DNA of 64,000 nt from Myotis daubentonii (GCF_963259705.1 NC_081846.1:87742641-87806640); one strand, 5' to 3'; shown: positions 13,001 through 28,000, counted from the first letter of the stretch. Program-made: numbers and translations. Notes: generated from the letters alone by a model not told the origin.

Positions 13001-16000
13001 GGGCAAACTACAGCCCGTGGGCTGGATCCGGCCCGTTTGAAATGAATAAAACTAAAAAAAAAAAAAACCGTACCCTTTTATGTAATGATGTTTACTTTGA
13101 ATTTATATTAGTTCACACAAACACTCCATCCATGCTTTTGTTCCGGCCCTCCGGTCCAGTTTAAGAACCCATTGTGGCCCCGAGTCAAAAAGTTTGCCCA
13201 CCCCTGTCCTAGAGTGAGCTTCATCCCCCTTGTGAGCATGTAGCCACTAGACCTGGTGCCCATATGAGTAACCCAGCCTCAATACAGCTTTATGGTAAGC
13301 TTAACAGACGGCTTGCCATTTCAAAAGAACAAGACCTGCTGGGAACAGTCAGTGGTGCACAAGTCCTTTAGGATTCCTAGTGGCACATATAACAGTGCAT
13401 TACACAATCCATTTCACATCCATCACTTTCAAATCTACTTTTTCATTTACTCCCACATCTGATAAGATAGGTAGGAAAATCATCAACCAGGAATGAGACA
13501 TGCTGGGAAGATCAAGGACTTAAAGATGAAACTTAGCCTAAGATACCTGTTACCTTATTTACACACATTTGGAAACCAAACAGTAGTTAACTAGCAATTC
13601 ATCTATATATATAAAAGCCTAAGCGACCAAGAACAGAACAGTCGGTGGGTCAGTTGCTATGACGTGCGCTGACCACCAGGAGGCAGACGCTCAACACAGG
13701 AGCTGCCCGCTGATGGTCAGTGCCTTCTCACAGCAGGAGCACCACTCAGCTGACCGATGGGTGCCAGATGCCAGGCTCATGGCTGACAAGTGCAGCTGCA
13801 GCGGCACAAACTTCTCCCGCCTCCGCAGCTGTGCTACCCGAGTAGCAGTGGCGCAGCGGGGCAAGGATGAGTGGGAGTGGCGTGGCGCCCGCCCGGGCTC
13901 GGGCTCCTCCCCGGATGCCTGCTGCTTTGCACACTACTACATCCCTCAGGGGATGTTGGACTGCGGGCTTCTGCCCTATTCAGCCTGGCCTGGCCTGCGG
14001 GGATTGGGCCAAAACCGGCAGTCCAATATCCTCCGAAGTGTCCCGGATTGCGAGAAGGCACAGGCCAGGCTGAGGGGCCCCACCAGTGCACAAATCCATG
14101 CACCGGGGCCTCTAGTATAGACATAAAATGCTATAGGAATCCAGAGCATTGGATAGTCAATGTAGGCGAAGAAAAGTATTGCTACCTCCAGTCATTGATA
14201 AAAAATACTGTGACATTCAAAGCAGATAAAATGTATGACTTTACCCCAACTTTTATCAATACCTCTGCTTCATCTGTTAGGTACTTAAGTGAAGCATCAA
14301 GATGGCATAAATAAGCTTTTATCAAACCATTCTTCATAGCTTCTCAGACACCAAAACCCTTCAAATTTACAAATTTTTCTTTCTAAGAAAAATCCCTAAA
14401 TAAGCATGCTTCTTTGTTCCTTTGTATAATCTAATCACTCCCATCCCCCCTCTTTTATGTGCCCTGACCCACCAACTTGCTACCAGAGGAAGCAACTTAT
14501 TTCTAGTTCTTACTGAAAGATCATCCTGGGCCTTGACTTCTGCTCATTTCAGCTATAAAAGGCTCCAACACTTTCTAGTCTGTAACCTCAGATCTCCTAT
14601 AGTCTCGATACTTAAAATTACTTACCGAGTAAGGAACTTTCCGTACCACATATTTGAAAAGTGAAATTTGAAGAGTAAGCCTCTCCTTGCTTTTAATCAA
14701 ACTCAAACATCCTCACTCACCTGCACTGCAGGTACGTCGTCAAAGGCTTTAATAAAATCCTCTTCATCAACAGCGCCAGCTCCTTCTTTTGGAGCTATAA
14801 AAAATTTATTTTAAAATGTAAATTAAGTGCATTGGAAGAATCTGAATAAATACAATAAACGTTATATTTTGGTAGATTTGTAATCATTTCTTTAAAGCTT
14901 AATAAAAATATAAAGTGTTGTGATTCCATAATATTTTACTGATTTTTTAAAAAATATGTTTTTATTGATTTTAGAGGGGAAGGAAGAGGGAGAGATAGAA
15001 ACATCAATAATGAGAATCATTGATCGGCTGCCTCCTACACACACTCTATTGGGGATCGAGCCTGCAACCTCGCATGTGCCCTGATTGGGAATAAAACTGT
15101 GACCTCCTGGTTCATGGGTCAATACACAACCAATTAAAATAAGTTCTAACGCATTTAACAGTTTCATTTCCTGCCGGGGTCCAACCCCAGCGGGTTCAGG
15201 GGTCCCCAAAGGTGTGGACGGAGTCGGCGAAGAAGGAAGGACACGGAGACTGCGTTCAGTTGATCAGCAGCCTAGCCAGGATCTCCAGCCAAGTTCTGGT
15301 CTGGATCTCCAGAGAGGTTCTGCTCAGGTTCTCCAGTCAGGTTCAGTCACCAGGTTCCAGTCAGGCTCTCCTGCCAATCTCCGTAGTCAGGTTCAGTCCA
15401 GGATCCCCTGCCATGCTCTCTCGCCAGGCTCCGCCTCCAGGCTCCGAGGCCAGTCCCTGTCCAGGATCCTCCGGCATGCTCTCGCCAGCGAAGTTCTTCT
15501 GTCTCTAGAGAACGTTCTGTGTAGGTTCTGTGCCTAGGCTCTGTCTCTCTTGGTCCTGTCTTCCAAGCCCTGTGTCCTTAGTTCTGTGTTCTGAGTTCTG
15601 TGTTCTAAATTCTGTCTGTTGTTGTCTTGTTGCATCTGTATTTATACCAGTTGATTCTAATCCTGTCAATTTCTATTACAAAGGTTAGGGCGTCTCCATT
15701 CCAGGGAGTAAAGATTATGTAGCTTAAGCATGATTGTTTGTAGTTAAATTGATTAACTACCCGCCTGGCACATAGTTAAGGAGTTTCATCCCCTCCCTAA
15801 CTTCAGGGGAAAATCCCTACCTGGGGATTCAACCTTTCTCGGAGAGGTGACCTTGGTTAAAACACAGCGCCAAGAAGGTGAGCAAACATATTAAGAACCG
15901 TATGCTATATATGCCAGGTCCCTTGAAACAGCAAGGATGGACCGGCTCCCGGCAATTTCCACTTTATATTAGCCTTAAAACATTTTCATTTCCTTCGAAC

Positions 16001-19000
16001 TCATGATAATTGTTAATTTTTCATTTATATATCAGTAACAAGTTCCCCCTATAAAATTGTTGTAAGATGCTTTGTATACTTAAAAGTTAATTGCTGTCAT
16101 TTAGGAGCACGTTTTTCTTTTTGCTATAATGAACGCCACACATAAAATCTTATGACATCTTACAGTTGTTGTTTTTCATACTAAAGATTTCAAAACTGGT
16201 GTCTGCAGTCATCCTTGTAACCCTCATTGATTCACATTGGTCCCTGTGAGTGCTTCCCTAGAGCTTCTTACCAGACACCTCTCTGGTGGTTGGTGTCCTG
16301 CTGGAACCCGCACAGAAAAGGGGTGTCCTGCTGGAACCCACACGGACAAGGGCTTTATGGACAACTCCTGGCAGCAGTACATGCATGCCAACCCCCGATG
16401 AACACTCACTCACACTGCATTTACAGGCCAACTATGGACTGGTGACAGTCACGCACTGAGCTGGGGTGCTCTGTGCCTGTTCTAGCACTAGGACTGGATC
16501 CCACTGAGCAGACAGGTCCGGAGTGCCTCCTCTGCGTAAGGCACTGCCCCACGTACCCACGAAGGAAAGAGGACTCCAAGACCTAAGGAATTTGACAAGA
16601 AGGAGCCAACAAGGAACTTCATGGCCATGGTGCTAGGCAAAATGGGGAAGAGATGAGGTCAGGGCCGAAGGGGAGACAGGGCTGGTGTCTCTCTCTGCTA
16701 GTTACACAGCTGAGACTTTTGGAAGGAACGTCTGGGTGAAGGGTGGGAAGGAAATGAAGAGGTCTGATCATGCAGAACTTTCTGAAACCTTATTTGAAGA
16801 ATTGACACCACTCAAGAATAGATCAAGAAAAAGGAGTAGGAAGGCTGTTTGGCCATAAGAGGAATGAAGTACTGATACATGCTACAACGTAGATGAACCT
16901 CAAAAACATGCTCAGTGAAAGAAGCCAGAGCAAAGATCTCATTTCTCCAAAAAGCCAGCATAGGTAAAGTCTTGGGAACAAAATGCAGACTGTGGTGGCC
17001 AGGGGCTGGGAGGAAGGGGAGCAATGGATAAAGAGTGTGGGGCTTTCTTTTGGGGTGAGGAAACTGTGTTGGAACTAGAAGTGGTAGGTGCACAATACTG
17101 TGAATATACTAAATGCCAATGAATTGTGACCTTTAAAATGGTTAATTTTATGCTATGTGAATTTAAGCTCAATAACAAAAATAAAAATTTTTAAATGCAC
17201 TCCCCTAAAAAAGTTAGAGGTTCATGCTCTCCAAGCAGACAGAGCTGCCGGCAGAGGGCCTGCAGTGTACTCGCCGCTCCGGTCCAGACTCCAGCATTCC
17301 AGGGCCAGTTCGGAGAGCAGCCAAGACCGGCAGGACGCAGCATGCGGGTGCTAACCCGGCTCCAGCTTTAACTCAGCACATCAGCAAGCTCAAAAGCCCA
17401 ATGCTAACAGGAGCACGGTCTAAAACCAGTGGCCACATAATATTTTAGAAATAAAAAAGTAGGAAATTTGCATATAAATGCACAATGTGACATCAAAATG
17501 AAAGTAGATAATAAGGACTCAAACTGTCCAAATTTGGGGGTGGGAGGAAGGATTTAAGGAGGAAATCTTTGTAAATCAATTTTCAAGCCTCAAGGAACTA
17601 ATCCCTACTATTTACTTAATTTAATATCTATACTAATCTCACAAGGAATAATGCTACCTGGAGAAACAAAATACATTTTAAAGACAGAAGATACAATCTG
17701 ACTTCCGGATAGTCTGTCTTGATGAATAAAAACTGGCTAAAAAGGCCCCATTTCAGACACCGCTAGATCCCAACAATCAACAAATGCTCTTCCTCTGTCT
17801 CTTAGCTCTTCTTCCCTGGGTGTGGGCTTTATTTGCCTACAGCAGCGGTTCTCAACCTGTGGGTCGCGACCCCTTTCACAGGGGTCGCCTAAGACCACCG
17901 GAAAACACACATATAATTACATATTGTTTTTGTGATTAATCACTATGCTTTAATTATGTTCAATTTGTAACAATGAAAATACATCCTGCATATCAGATAT
18001 TTACATTACGATTCATAACAGTAGCAAAATTATAATTATGAAGTAGCAACGAAAATAATTTTATGGTTGGGGGTCACCACAACATGAGGAACTGTATTAA
18101 AGGGTCGCGGCATTAGGAAGGTTGAGAACCACTGTCCTACAGGCTCTGCTTACCAAAAGGTGGCAACACAGCATCTCAAAGTTACATCCCTCCAACTCCT
18201 CACCACCGACAGCACAGAAGTTAAAGAACGGCTGCAGAAACATATTGCAAGCGAGACTGCTTCACTTCTGAAGGACCCAGGGGCAAGTACCATGCACGTC
18301 TGGTTTCAAAAGCTTGCACAGCTGACCGCACAACGTCCCCCAGGGCTGGAATTACCTGAAGACTTAGACCCGAGAGTGGACGATCCAAACCGCCGGGTGG
18401 TCCCCATTCCAGCGTTTCTCCGTGAGCTTGGTGGAGCTTTGGATGATGTAGAACTGGCAGAGGAAGGTCTATTACCATCCACAGAATCTTCATCATCAAA
18501 ATTTTTATCTGAAGAGTAAGCACAGAAATCACTGTTTTTTTGTTGTGTTTTTTAAGAACTTTTTTGCCTGAACTTCAAACTAGCCGTAGAGGTAAATAGC
18601 TTGCCTCCTCTTTTGGAATCTGAGTGCCTGTCCAGGGTCTGTCCAGGCCTCAGGTAAGTCCAGAATGCAGCCACACCATCCAGTTCACTCTCACTAATCT
18701 GGGACCCCCTCCACCCACTTGGAAAATAGATAACACATAAAGAAGAAAGCAATCTCTCGTAAGGCCACCACCTAGAAACATTTTAGCATGTTTTTGACCG
18801 TTCGGTCATGCAGTTTTAGATAATAGCTGGCATCCCCTGCCGGCCCGGCTCAGGGGTTGAGTGTTGACCTCAATCCCCAGCGTGGGACGTGCAGGAGGCT
18901 GTCAATTAATTCTCATCACTGATGTTTCTATCTCTCTCTCCCTCTCCCTTCCTCTCTGAAATCAATAAAAATATACTTTTTTTAAAAAGCATTGAATAGA

Positions 19001-22000
19001 CTGTCAAACCTCAGAGGGAAGGGGGCGGCGGATAAGAGATCAACCAAAGGAACTGTATGTATGCCTATAAGCATAAGCAATGGACATAGACAATAGGGGG
19101 GTGAGGGCATGTGCTGGGAGGGCGGGGGTGGCCAGAGAGAGGTCAATGGGGGAAAAGGAGACATATGTAATACTTTCAACAATAAAGAATTTAAATTAAA
19201 AGAAAACACATAAAAATAAAAGCATATAATCCCACTACGAAACCTTTCTCAAAGAACAAAATTAATGCATGTATAAACATAATTAAATAGCTCAAATATT
19301 ACAAGAAAATAAAATGAGAATAAAAGGCTTCTCTCCCACTCCACTACTAGCTTCCAGACTTTTGTTTTTAATTTTCTATTTTGGAATAGGGCCCGAGTGA
19401 CAGACAGTTGTGAAGACAGCACAGAGTTCCCATTTACCCCACACACAGTCTCCCTACTATTAACATCTAACATTAGCCGTGCACTTTTGGTACGTTATTA
19501 TTAACTAAAATCCATCGTTTATTCAGAGTTCCTTCCTTTTCTCCTACTGTCCTTTATCTGTTCCAGATCCCACTAAGGATACCAAGCGACACGCAGTCAT
19601 CACACCTCCCTAGGCGCCTCCAGGTGTGAGTCCTCAGACTTCCCTGACAGCTTCCAGGAGCACTGGTAGGAGCGTTCACAGATATCCTTCAATCTGCAAA
19701 CATTTACCTGATGTTTCCTTCATGGTTAGATGGAGTTTATGGGTTTGGGGAAGGAAAACTACAAGATAAAATGCCACTCACATCACATCACATCACATCA
19801 CATCACATCACATCACATCACATCACATCACATCACATCACATCAAGAGAACATGCCATCAACTAGCCTCCTGACATGGGCCTCGGTCCCCTAAGGGAGT
19901 GTGTGTCCGGCTGGCCGCACTGCCCTCTGGAGAAGCCGCTGTGCTCATCACACACAGCATGGGAGTTATGCTCTCCTCTCCTAGGCTGGAGAGCTACAAA
20001 GCTGATCGGGAGTAACTCCGCGTGGGAGAGTTGTCTGTCTCCCTTGCTTACTGGTATGGACTCACCACTACTGAGTTTATACTTTGGGTAATAAGCCAAT
20101 ACTACTTTGTTTTATTGCTCAACTTGTTCCGGCTCTGACCACTGAGAATCTTTCGGTTGAGGCCTGTGTCCCTCGGACACCCCATGACTGCCTTTTGTTC
20201 TGTCTTGCTTGAGCAGGTCCTGACTTTCTGGCATCAAGATGTACCAGGCTCACTGGGTATGTTCCCTGCTCCAGCCCTAAAATCAGCCATTTCCCCATGA
20301 AGTCCTGTTGCTGTCGGAAACCCGGATCTGGGTTTATTACACACATGATTCTGCTTTTGTTTTTCTTTAGAGAGCTTTCCATATCTAAAAAAAAACATCA
20401 ATTATATCACTTTAAACACCCAGCCCAACTTGTCACCTCCCATTAGACCATGTAAAGGTGCACAGTGGATGGTGTCCTGTATTTATGGGCAGGTCTTATG
20501 CCGGGCTAGCTACATGCGCCCTCTCATTTACCCCTCACAGTGGTGCAGGAATTACTATCCCCAACTTGTGTGGGAGAAAATCAAAGCTGAGAGACAAGCT
20601 ATCAGAGCAGGTCACACACCACGCCTGCAGCCGCAGTGTGAGGGATTCCATCTACGCTGCCCTGATGTCACTTGCCTACTTATATCCACCCTCTAAGCAC
20701 AAAAGCCACTTACAAGTACTGGTGAGATTTTTTGGATGATTTACACCAGTCTGCGCCAAACTGAGAACTGTAAGGACAAACTTGTAATTAATCTTAGAGT
20801 TAAATTTAGTTCACTTTAAGGACTATCTTTTATTCCAAATTACATCTTTCTTATTTTTTATTGGTGTTAATAGTCCTTGTTTTATGAAAGAACAAGAGAT
20901 AGGTGGGATTTTGTTTGGTTATTGTTGTTGTTATATTTAGTAAAATTAAAGTTGGTCACCCTGTAGCAATCTCCCCCCCTCGGCCTCCCCCCACCCCTGC
21001 ATACACACACACTGTTTTAAAAATTCAGCTCAGAAGTAAATGGCCTACAACAAAAACCTCAGTTTCTGAGAGAGCACACAAGGCCCCTGTTCATCTGCCC
21101 CTGCAGCATTACACCAAACGGATTTTGAAAACAAACTCGTCAGGTTTATAATACAATTTCCTCTCCCAGACTGCCTCCCTGGGAGCCCCTATCAACTGGC
21201 AAACAACTGATTAGGAAAACCACACTTCAAAGTGTCTAAAACTTGGTTATAGAGTACTAGTGCCTGTTTAATAATACAGTGGGGCCTTGACTTACGAGTT
21301 TAATTCGTTCCATGACGGAGCTCGTAACTCAAATTACTCGTATGTCAAATCAAAAAGTGAACGAGTGAGACAGGTCATGCTGGGCTGATGTTGTGGCGTT
21401 CACTGTGACGTTTGCTGCGCCAACTAGCGGTGGGGTATCTGAAGCTGGCTCGTAACCCGAACTTGAGCTCGCAAATCAAAGCAAAAAATCTGCCGAGAGA
21501 CGGCTTGTATCTCGAAAAACTCGTTAGTCGGGACACTCCTAAGTCAAGGCCCCACTGTATCTCTTTGAATGCTTTCATTTCTTAATTATTCCCCAAGGCA
21601 GCGACTGAAAATGGTACAATCTCAGAAACAAAGATGCGCTTTATCCCAGCAGCAGACAGTGCTTCCTACGGGTTTTGCTGAAAGGACTAAGACCTGAAAG
21701 GACTAAGACGACAAGGTCCCCGGCCCGGTCTCTGTCCAGCACCAGCACAAGTAGAGAAAACCTGAAGCCTTCTGTACCCACGTTTAAAAGCTGGCCTGCC
21801 TACTCCTCAGGGGCTGCTGTGCGGATCATAAAACAAAGACAAACAAAAGGCATTCAGGAAAGTGCTCTGAAAATACTAAAATACTCTCCACTCAACTGTG
21901 GCAGAATCGTAGGTATTGTATTCTGCAGACTGCTAATGGTCTTTGTTAATCATGGCTTCATAGAGGAAAATTCAAATATGCCACAACCACAAAAATCAGC

Positions 22001-25000
22001 TTTTAAACCTTGTTTCCTACTACATTTGCAGCCACTTAAGGTACAAGTTACCAATGCTTCTAAGCTTGCATTTCGAGGACACAATTTGAAGGAATTATCT
22101 ATTGAAAAAGTCTTCGTTTTAAATTCAGATCTACAGGCTCTCTCCATGGCTTTTAATACATTAGTTGACTTAATTATTTTTTTTTTACTTCCATAATTAT
22201 TTTGCCCTGTCGTTTAAAAAATAATAACAAATACAACAACTTAAGACAAACGCTATAAGCAACACACTGTCAAATTGTCAAGTGGAGGCTCTGAAAGAGG
22301 CCACTCCAGACAGGAGTGATTTAACCCTCCAGCCAGGTGTTGATTTCCCACAGCAGCTTAACCTGAATACAGAATAATGTCATGAGGGAGGAAATGAAAA
22401 GAAATACCACCACTCTATGCTTTAAATCTCCAGTGTGAAAACACAACTAATAAGCAGAAATGCTTATCTTCCACTATGACCACTTTCTACAAACTGAACC
22501 AAATTCACAATCCCCTACAAAATAAACACAGCAAATTTACTCAGCACCGTACCTGTATAGTGGCAGAGTCTCTGTTATTACATCTTGTTTCCGTTGCAGG
22601 GTATGGCAATATCCTTCAGAGACAACAAATTCAAAGCCTGCCAGGAAGACCATCCCAGAGGAAAGCAAGACAGCGGAGCAGGTGTCCCTCACACCAAGCC
22701 CACTCTCCTTCAAACGCGAGCCTGGCGCGCAGGGAGTCCTTCCCACGCGGCGAGGCATAGGTGAGCCCTCCCTGTGACGACTGACGACTACTCAACAAGG
22801 TTTTCTGAAAACAATACTTCTTTAGTAGTTTTTCGGTTCCACTTGTGCATTTTTAAAATGCAAGTCTTTAAAAGGGAAGGGAAAATTGTATAAACTGATT
22901 CTCAAGAAGAAAGGCAGCACCCGTCACTGCGGTAATTCCCTGTGTCTCCCTCTTCCCACAGCTAAAACCCTGGCATTTCTAGCCGCTAGATTCCTTTCAG
23001 GACAGCTTATTCCTACTGACAAATGTATTGCAATTGTAACATAACTCCACATACCGCGAGTACAAGAGCAGAAAGAAATTAAAAGTACATGGAACCCAGA
23101 GGCTGAGGAAAACTCGGCAATCTGGTTTTACTGTATCTACTTCCTCTCTGGTCCTCAGAGGTTAACGTGAATGTATCTGTAGGTTTCACAGTTTTCCCTG
23201 CCTAAATGCAAATGTTCATGGCAATTATTTTCCTAAGTTTCAGCCACAATATTTAAAATCTTAAATATTTACATATTGTATTTATTTCCTAAACAGCAAA
23301 ATTTCAGAATGTATTAGAAGAGCCTACCTTTCCCAGTAGTCATGTTTGTCAGGGGTCTTGGTACAAATACAAACAGTGCTCTGAAAGCTGTATCTACCCA
23401 CAGCAACTTGCATCAGCAGCTCCCACCCACAGCCTTCCGCAGTGTGATCTGCACCACGGACAACTGCACCCTATTCCAAAATAAAAGCCTGGACTATATA
23501 TAACAGTGGGTTTTTTTAAAGGGGTGGGGGGGAGAAGGGGTTGGGGGGAGGCAAACCTTTTCCATCTGACTTTACTCATGTAAGGCAGCCTTCTTTAAAA
23601 CTAGTTTTAAAAAAAATTTAACGAACTATCTGACTTTTCCTCTTGAAAACAGAGAAGAACATTACAAACATAAACCTTAAATAAGAACAATGTCAAAAGC
23701 AATCTTATTTCCACACAGAAGAGAAAGCAAACTGTCAGCTGCAGCTTAAGCTGGTCTCAGAAACTGTCACCTCCCGGCTGTTTTAGGTGGTCTTCCGAGC
23801 ACAGCACACTTGCCAGCTTTCTACCAGCGTATCCCTGAGCCTGTGACCATGGGAACACTTTCCTAAGACACTGAACCAGAATCCCATACCTTGGAACATG
23901 CAGAGTCCAATAGACAAGCATGGGAGGGCCTGGGAACCCTTAGCAGCATTGTTTTTAAATATATGTTTTTATTTCAGAGAGGAAGGGAGAGGGAGAGAGA
24001 CAGAAACATCAACGATGAGAGTCACCGATCAGCTGCCTCCTGCACACCCCTTACTGGGGATCGAGCCCGCAACCTGGGCATGTGCCCTGCGCCTGAATCC
24101 AACCTGGGACCCTTCAGTCCGCAGGCCAATGCTCTATCCACTAACCCAAACCGACTGGCATCAGCATTGTTTTAAAGACTATGCAAAATAATGAATGCTT
24201 GGCTTTTTAATAAAACAATAGGCAATAAATTCACTTTTAAGTGAATGGTCTTGTGGATGAAAAAGGGGCCATATACTAAACATGACAAGCTCAGGGGAGG
24301 CCTGCATGACAGCCTTACAAACTCAGAGACCACAAGTAGCCATATGGGATGGTCTGGAATTCAAACTTCCTAATGAAGAGCAAGGCATGGTGAGTAGTAC
24401 TATCCTAGGCTGGCATCTTCTTTGACAAAGGTCAATCTTTAACTTAACTGACCCTGTCAACTGTCTTTTTGCAGCTAAGATAACATACCTTTGGAATGCC
24501 TGAGAAATCCCTTTTTCCAGACTCCTCAGAGCACAAATCTCCCACCAAAGCACCAGACCACGGAACCCTCATTGTTATCTTGTTACCCCAATACCATCTC
24601 TATGTGCTATGCTGTTAACTATCCTATACCTATCAATGCAAAAGAAGTGTCTCTCTTTATTTCACTTTGTATCTAATCCCCACTTTCCTTTCTCCCACCC
24701 CCCTAAATCTACCACCAATGAAGATCGTGTCTTTCTCTTTGATTCTGATATACAAAATAAGGTGCATTCTCGGGAGCATTTTCTCATTCTGTTGAGATTT
24801 TGCTCCCCAGCAACTGTCATCAGTTTGGCTTAAATAAAATCATAAAAATTCTTATGGGTTTGGATGTTCCTTATGTTGACACTTAGTTGTAGCTACACTG
24901 GGCAACAATTCAGATCTTACCTAACAATTAATCATTGGTCTATTTGTTATCAGACTTGCACAAGTATTTCTCATTTCCAACAACTTAAAAAGATATGTAG

Positions 25001-28000
25001 CCCTAACCGGTTTGGCTCAGTGTATAGAGCATTGGCCTGCGGAATCGAGGGTCCCGGGTTCAATTCTGGTCAAGGGCATGTACCTGGGTTGCGGGCACAT
25101 CCCCAGTAGGGGGTGTGCAGGAGGCGGCTGATCGATGTTTCTCTCTCATTGATGTTTCTAACTCTCTATCCTTCTCCCTTCCTCTCTGTAAAAAATCAAT
25201 AAAATATATTTAAAAAAAAAAAAAAGATATGTAACATTTTTCAAATTATAAAAATTTTCAGTAAAAAAACATTAGGTAGGATGCATTTGGCAGTAAAATG
25301 ATAAACTAGATATATTCATGTACAAAGGCCAATTGATTATCTTTTATCTAGTTTATAGTTTTGTTGGCAAATAAATATTTTGTCTTTTTCTTTGGCTTTC
25401 TAGCTGTAGGACTTCCATTCAGCCAGATTTCAGGCGGTTCTGAATAATGAAATGTTCATGGATTTACCAGTATGATATTTTCATTCTTCCCTCGTAAACA
25501 TGTTAGCTTTGCTTATGAAACTCAAGAACATGGACATATTTAATCAAATTCATGTCCATGGGCCTCGCTTCAGTCAAATCCAATTAAAGATCGGGAAGTG
25601 GCTGCGGATGAAGGACACTAATAGTCTTTAATAACTGGCTCTTCCATGCTGAAAACCAAGTTCCCCGTGAACATACACATACCTGCATGATTGAAAGAAC
25701 GAAAGCTTAAATAGAAAGTAATTTGCTTTCAAAACCCAAGGAAAGAAAAACTGTAATTTTTGCTTCAAGGCGTTTGCTAATTATCTAGAGATGGAAATAA
25801 AGAGAAACATTTAACACAATGTATTTTATACTCCCATATTCTTGCCAGTCAAAGCTGAAAGACCTTAGGGGTAACCTAGCAACAAGAAAAGAACCATTCC
25901 AGTATGAAGTATTCTATTACAGACAGGACTAATTGCTACTCAGCTGTTTTTTACTTGTTGATTTAGTCACAATTCTTACACTTTATATAAATATGACCAA
26001 TTACACATCTTAGAAAGCAATTTGAATATGTCAAGAAATACAACCAAGGATGAAACTCATTTCTTCCCTAAGAGTATTGCTATTACATTAATAGTTTCTT
26101 TCAACTTAGCTCAAATCCAGGGCTTTTGTTACCTATTCAAAAAAGCATTATTATTGGAGAACTGAGATGTCAGCGTAGGTAAATGCCAGTACTCGCTGCC
26201 TCTTTCAACCACATCAAAATTACAACTAACATACAGAAAAACCATCACATAACCGCCTGAAATCTGGCTGAATGGAAGTCCTACAACTAGAAAGGTCAAG
26301 AAGAAAGCTCACGAAGACTGGTAGGAGGGGCAGAGGCGTGGAACATGCTGGTCCGACACCCACGTGTGGCACGTTTTTTGTTGTTTTGTTAAATATATTT
26401 TATTGATTTCAGAGAGGAAGGGAGAGAAGTGAGAGAAACATCAATGATGAGAGAGAATCGTTGATGGGCTGCCTCCTGCACACCACACACTGGGGATCGA
26501 GCCCACAACCCAAGCATGTGCCCCTGACCAGAATCAAACCTGGGACACTTCAGTCCGCAGGTTGACACTCTATCCACTGAGCCAAACTGGCTAGGGCTTT
26601 TTTTTTAATTTCAGAGAGGAAGAGAGAGGGCGAGAAACATCAACGATGAGAGAGAATCACTGATGGGACGCGTGGCATGTTTTTAATCAGAAGGGATATC
26701 TCCACTGCCAAGGCCTCCCATAAGGAACAAGGGGTTCCCAGCCCAACACCAGACCCCTAGTTCAGGGTTCCAGATCTGGGAAGAGAAGTCCACGTATGTT
26801 CAGGCTGTAAAAACCAGCCAGATTATAGTTGAGTGACAATGGAGGCTGCTGGAGTCCCAGGTATTCCTCTTAAAAGCCACTCTACCAATTCCAGGAGCCA
26901 TAACAGCTCTACCCAATATATAGAAGCAAAAACAAGGAAGCAGTCAAAATGCAGAGACAAAGAAACACATCACAAATGAAAGAATGAAAGAAATCTCCAG
27001 AAAGAGAAATAAATGAAATGGAAGTAAGCAAACTACTGGATACAGAGTTCAAAACAATGGTATAAGACAGTGATGGCGAACTTTTTGAGCTCGGCGTGTC
27101 AGCATTTTGAAAAACCCTAACTTAACCCTGGTGCCGTGTCACATATAGAAATTTTTTGATCTTTGCAACCATAGTAAAAAAAGACATATTTTTGATATTT
27201 ATTTTATATATTTAAATGCCATTTAACAAAGAAAAAATCAACCAAAAAAATGAGTTCACGTGTCACCTCTGACACGCGTGTCATAGGATCGCCATTACTG
27301 GTATAAGGTTGCTCAAGAATCTTAATGATAATTTCAAAGACATGAAAAAGGACTGGTAAAAATGAAGGATACACTAACTGAAATGAAGAATAATTTACAG
27401 AGAATCAACAGTAGAGTAGATGAAGTCAAGAATCAAATAAATGATTTGGAATATAAGGAAGCAAAAAACACCCAATCAGAACAGCAACAAGAAAAAAGAA
27501 TCCGAAAAAATGAGGACAGGGTAGGGAGCTTCTGAGACAACTTCAAGCGTTCCAACATTCACATCATGGGGTTTCGGAAGGAGAACAAAGAGAGCAAGAA
27601 ATTGAAAATACACTGAAAAAATAATGACAGAAACCTTCCCTATTGGTGAAGGAAGACATACAAGTTCAGTAAGCACACAGTCCCAAAGAAGAGGAATCCA
27701 AACAGGCCCGCATCAAGATACATCATAATTAAAGTGCAAAAGGTTAAAGACAGAAAGAATCTTAAAAGCAGCAAGAGAGAAGCCGTAACCTACAAGGGGA
27801 GCTCCCTTAAGATTTCCAGCTGATTTCTCAACAGAAACCTTGCAGGCCAGAAGGGATTGGCAAGAAATATCCAAAGTGATGAAAAGCAAGGACCTATAAC
27901 CAAGATTACTCTACCCAGCAAAGCTATCATTTAGAATCAAAGGACAGCTAAACAGTTTCCAGACTAAAGGAATTTATCACCATTAAACCAATATCACATG

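Larger units (their letters stand above)
10007..14720 (-). other. CLASP1 introns around 10-14.7 kb
   Basis: Four introns (664, 847, 938 and 1,883 bp). Only the hAT element at 12994 and the Helitron at 13602 were recognised. Confidence 0.6.
15961..18355 (-). other. CLASP1 intron, 15.9-18.4 kb
   Basis: Beyond the listed tandem repeat, L1 end and SPIN, the parts 16351-16800 and 17196-17842 are unassigned. Confidence 0.55.

Noticed and set aside
13659..14314. Plus-strand frames of 147-153 codons
   Set aside because: Inside a non-autonomous Helitron and its flank; no homologue or start context.
21675..22196. 173-codon plus-strand frame as a novel gene
   Set aside because: No recognisable domain and a poly-T-encoded end; nothing beyond chance openness.
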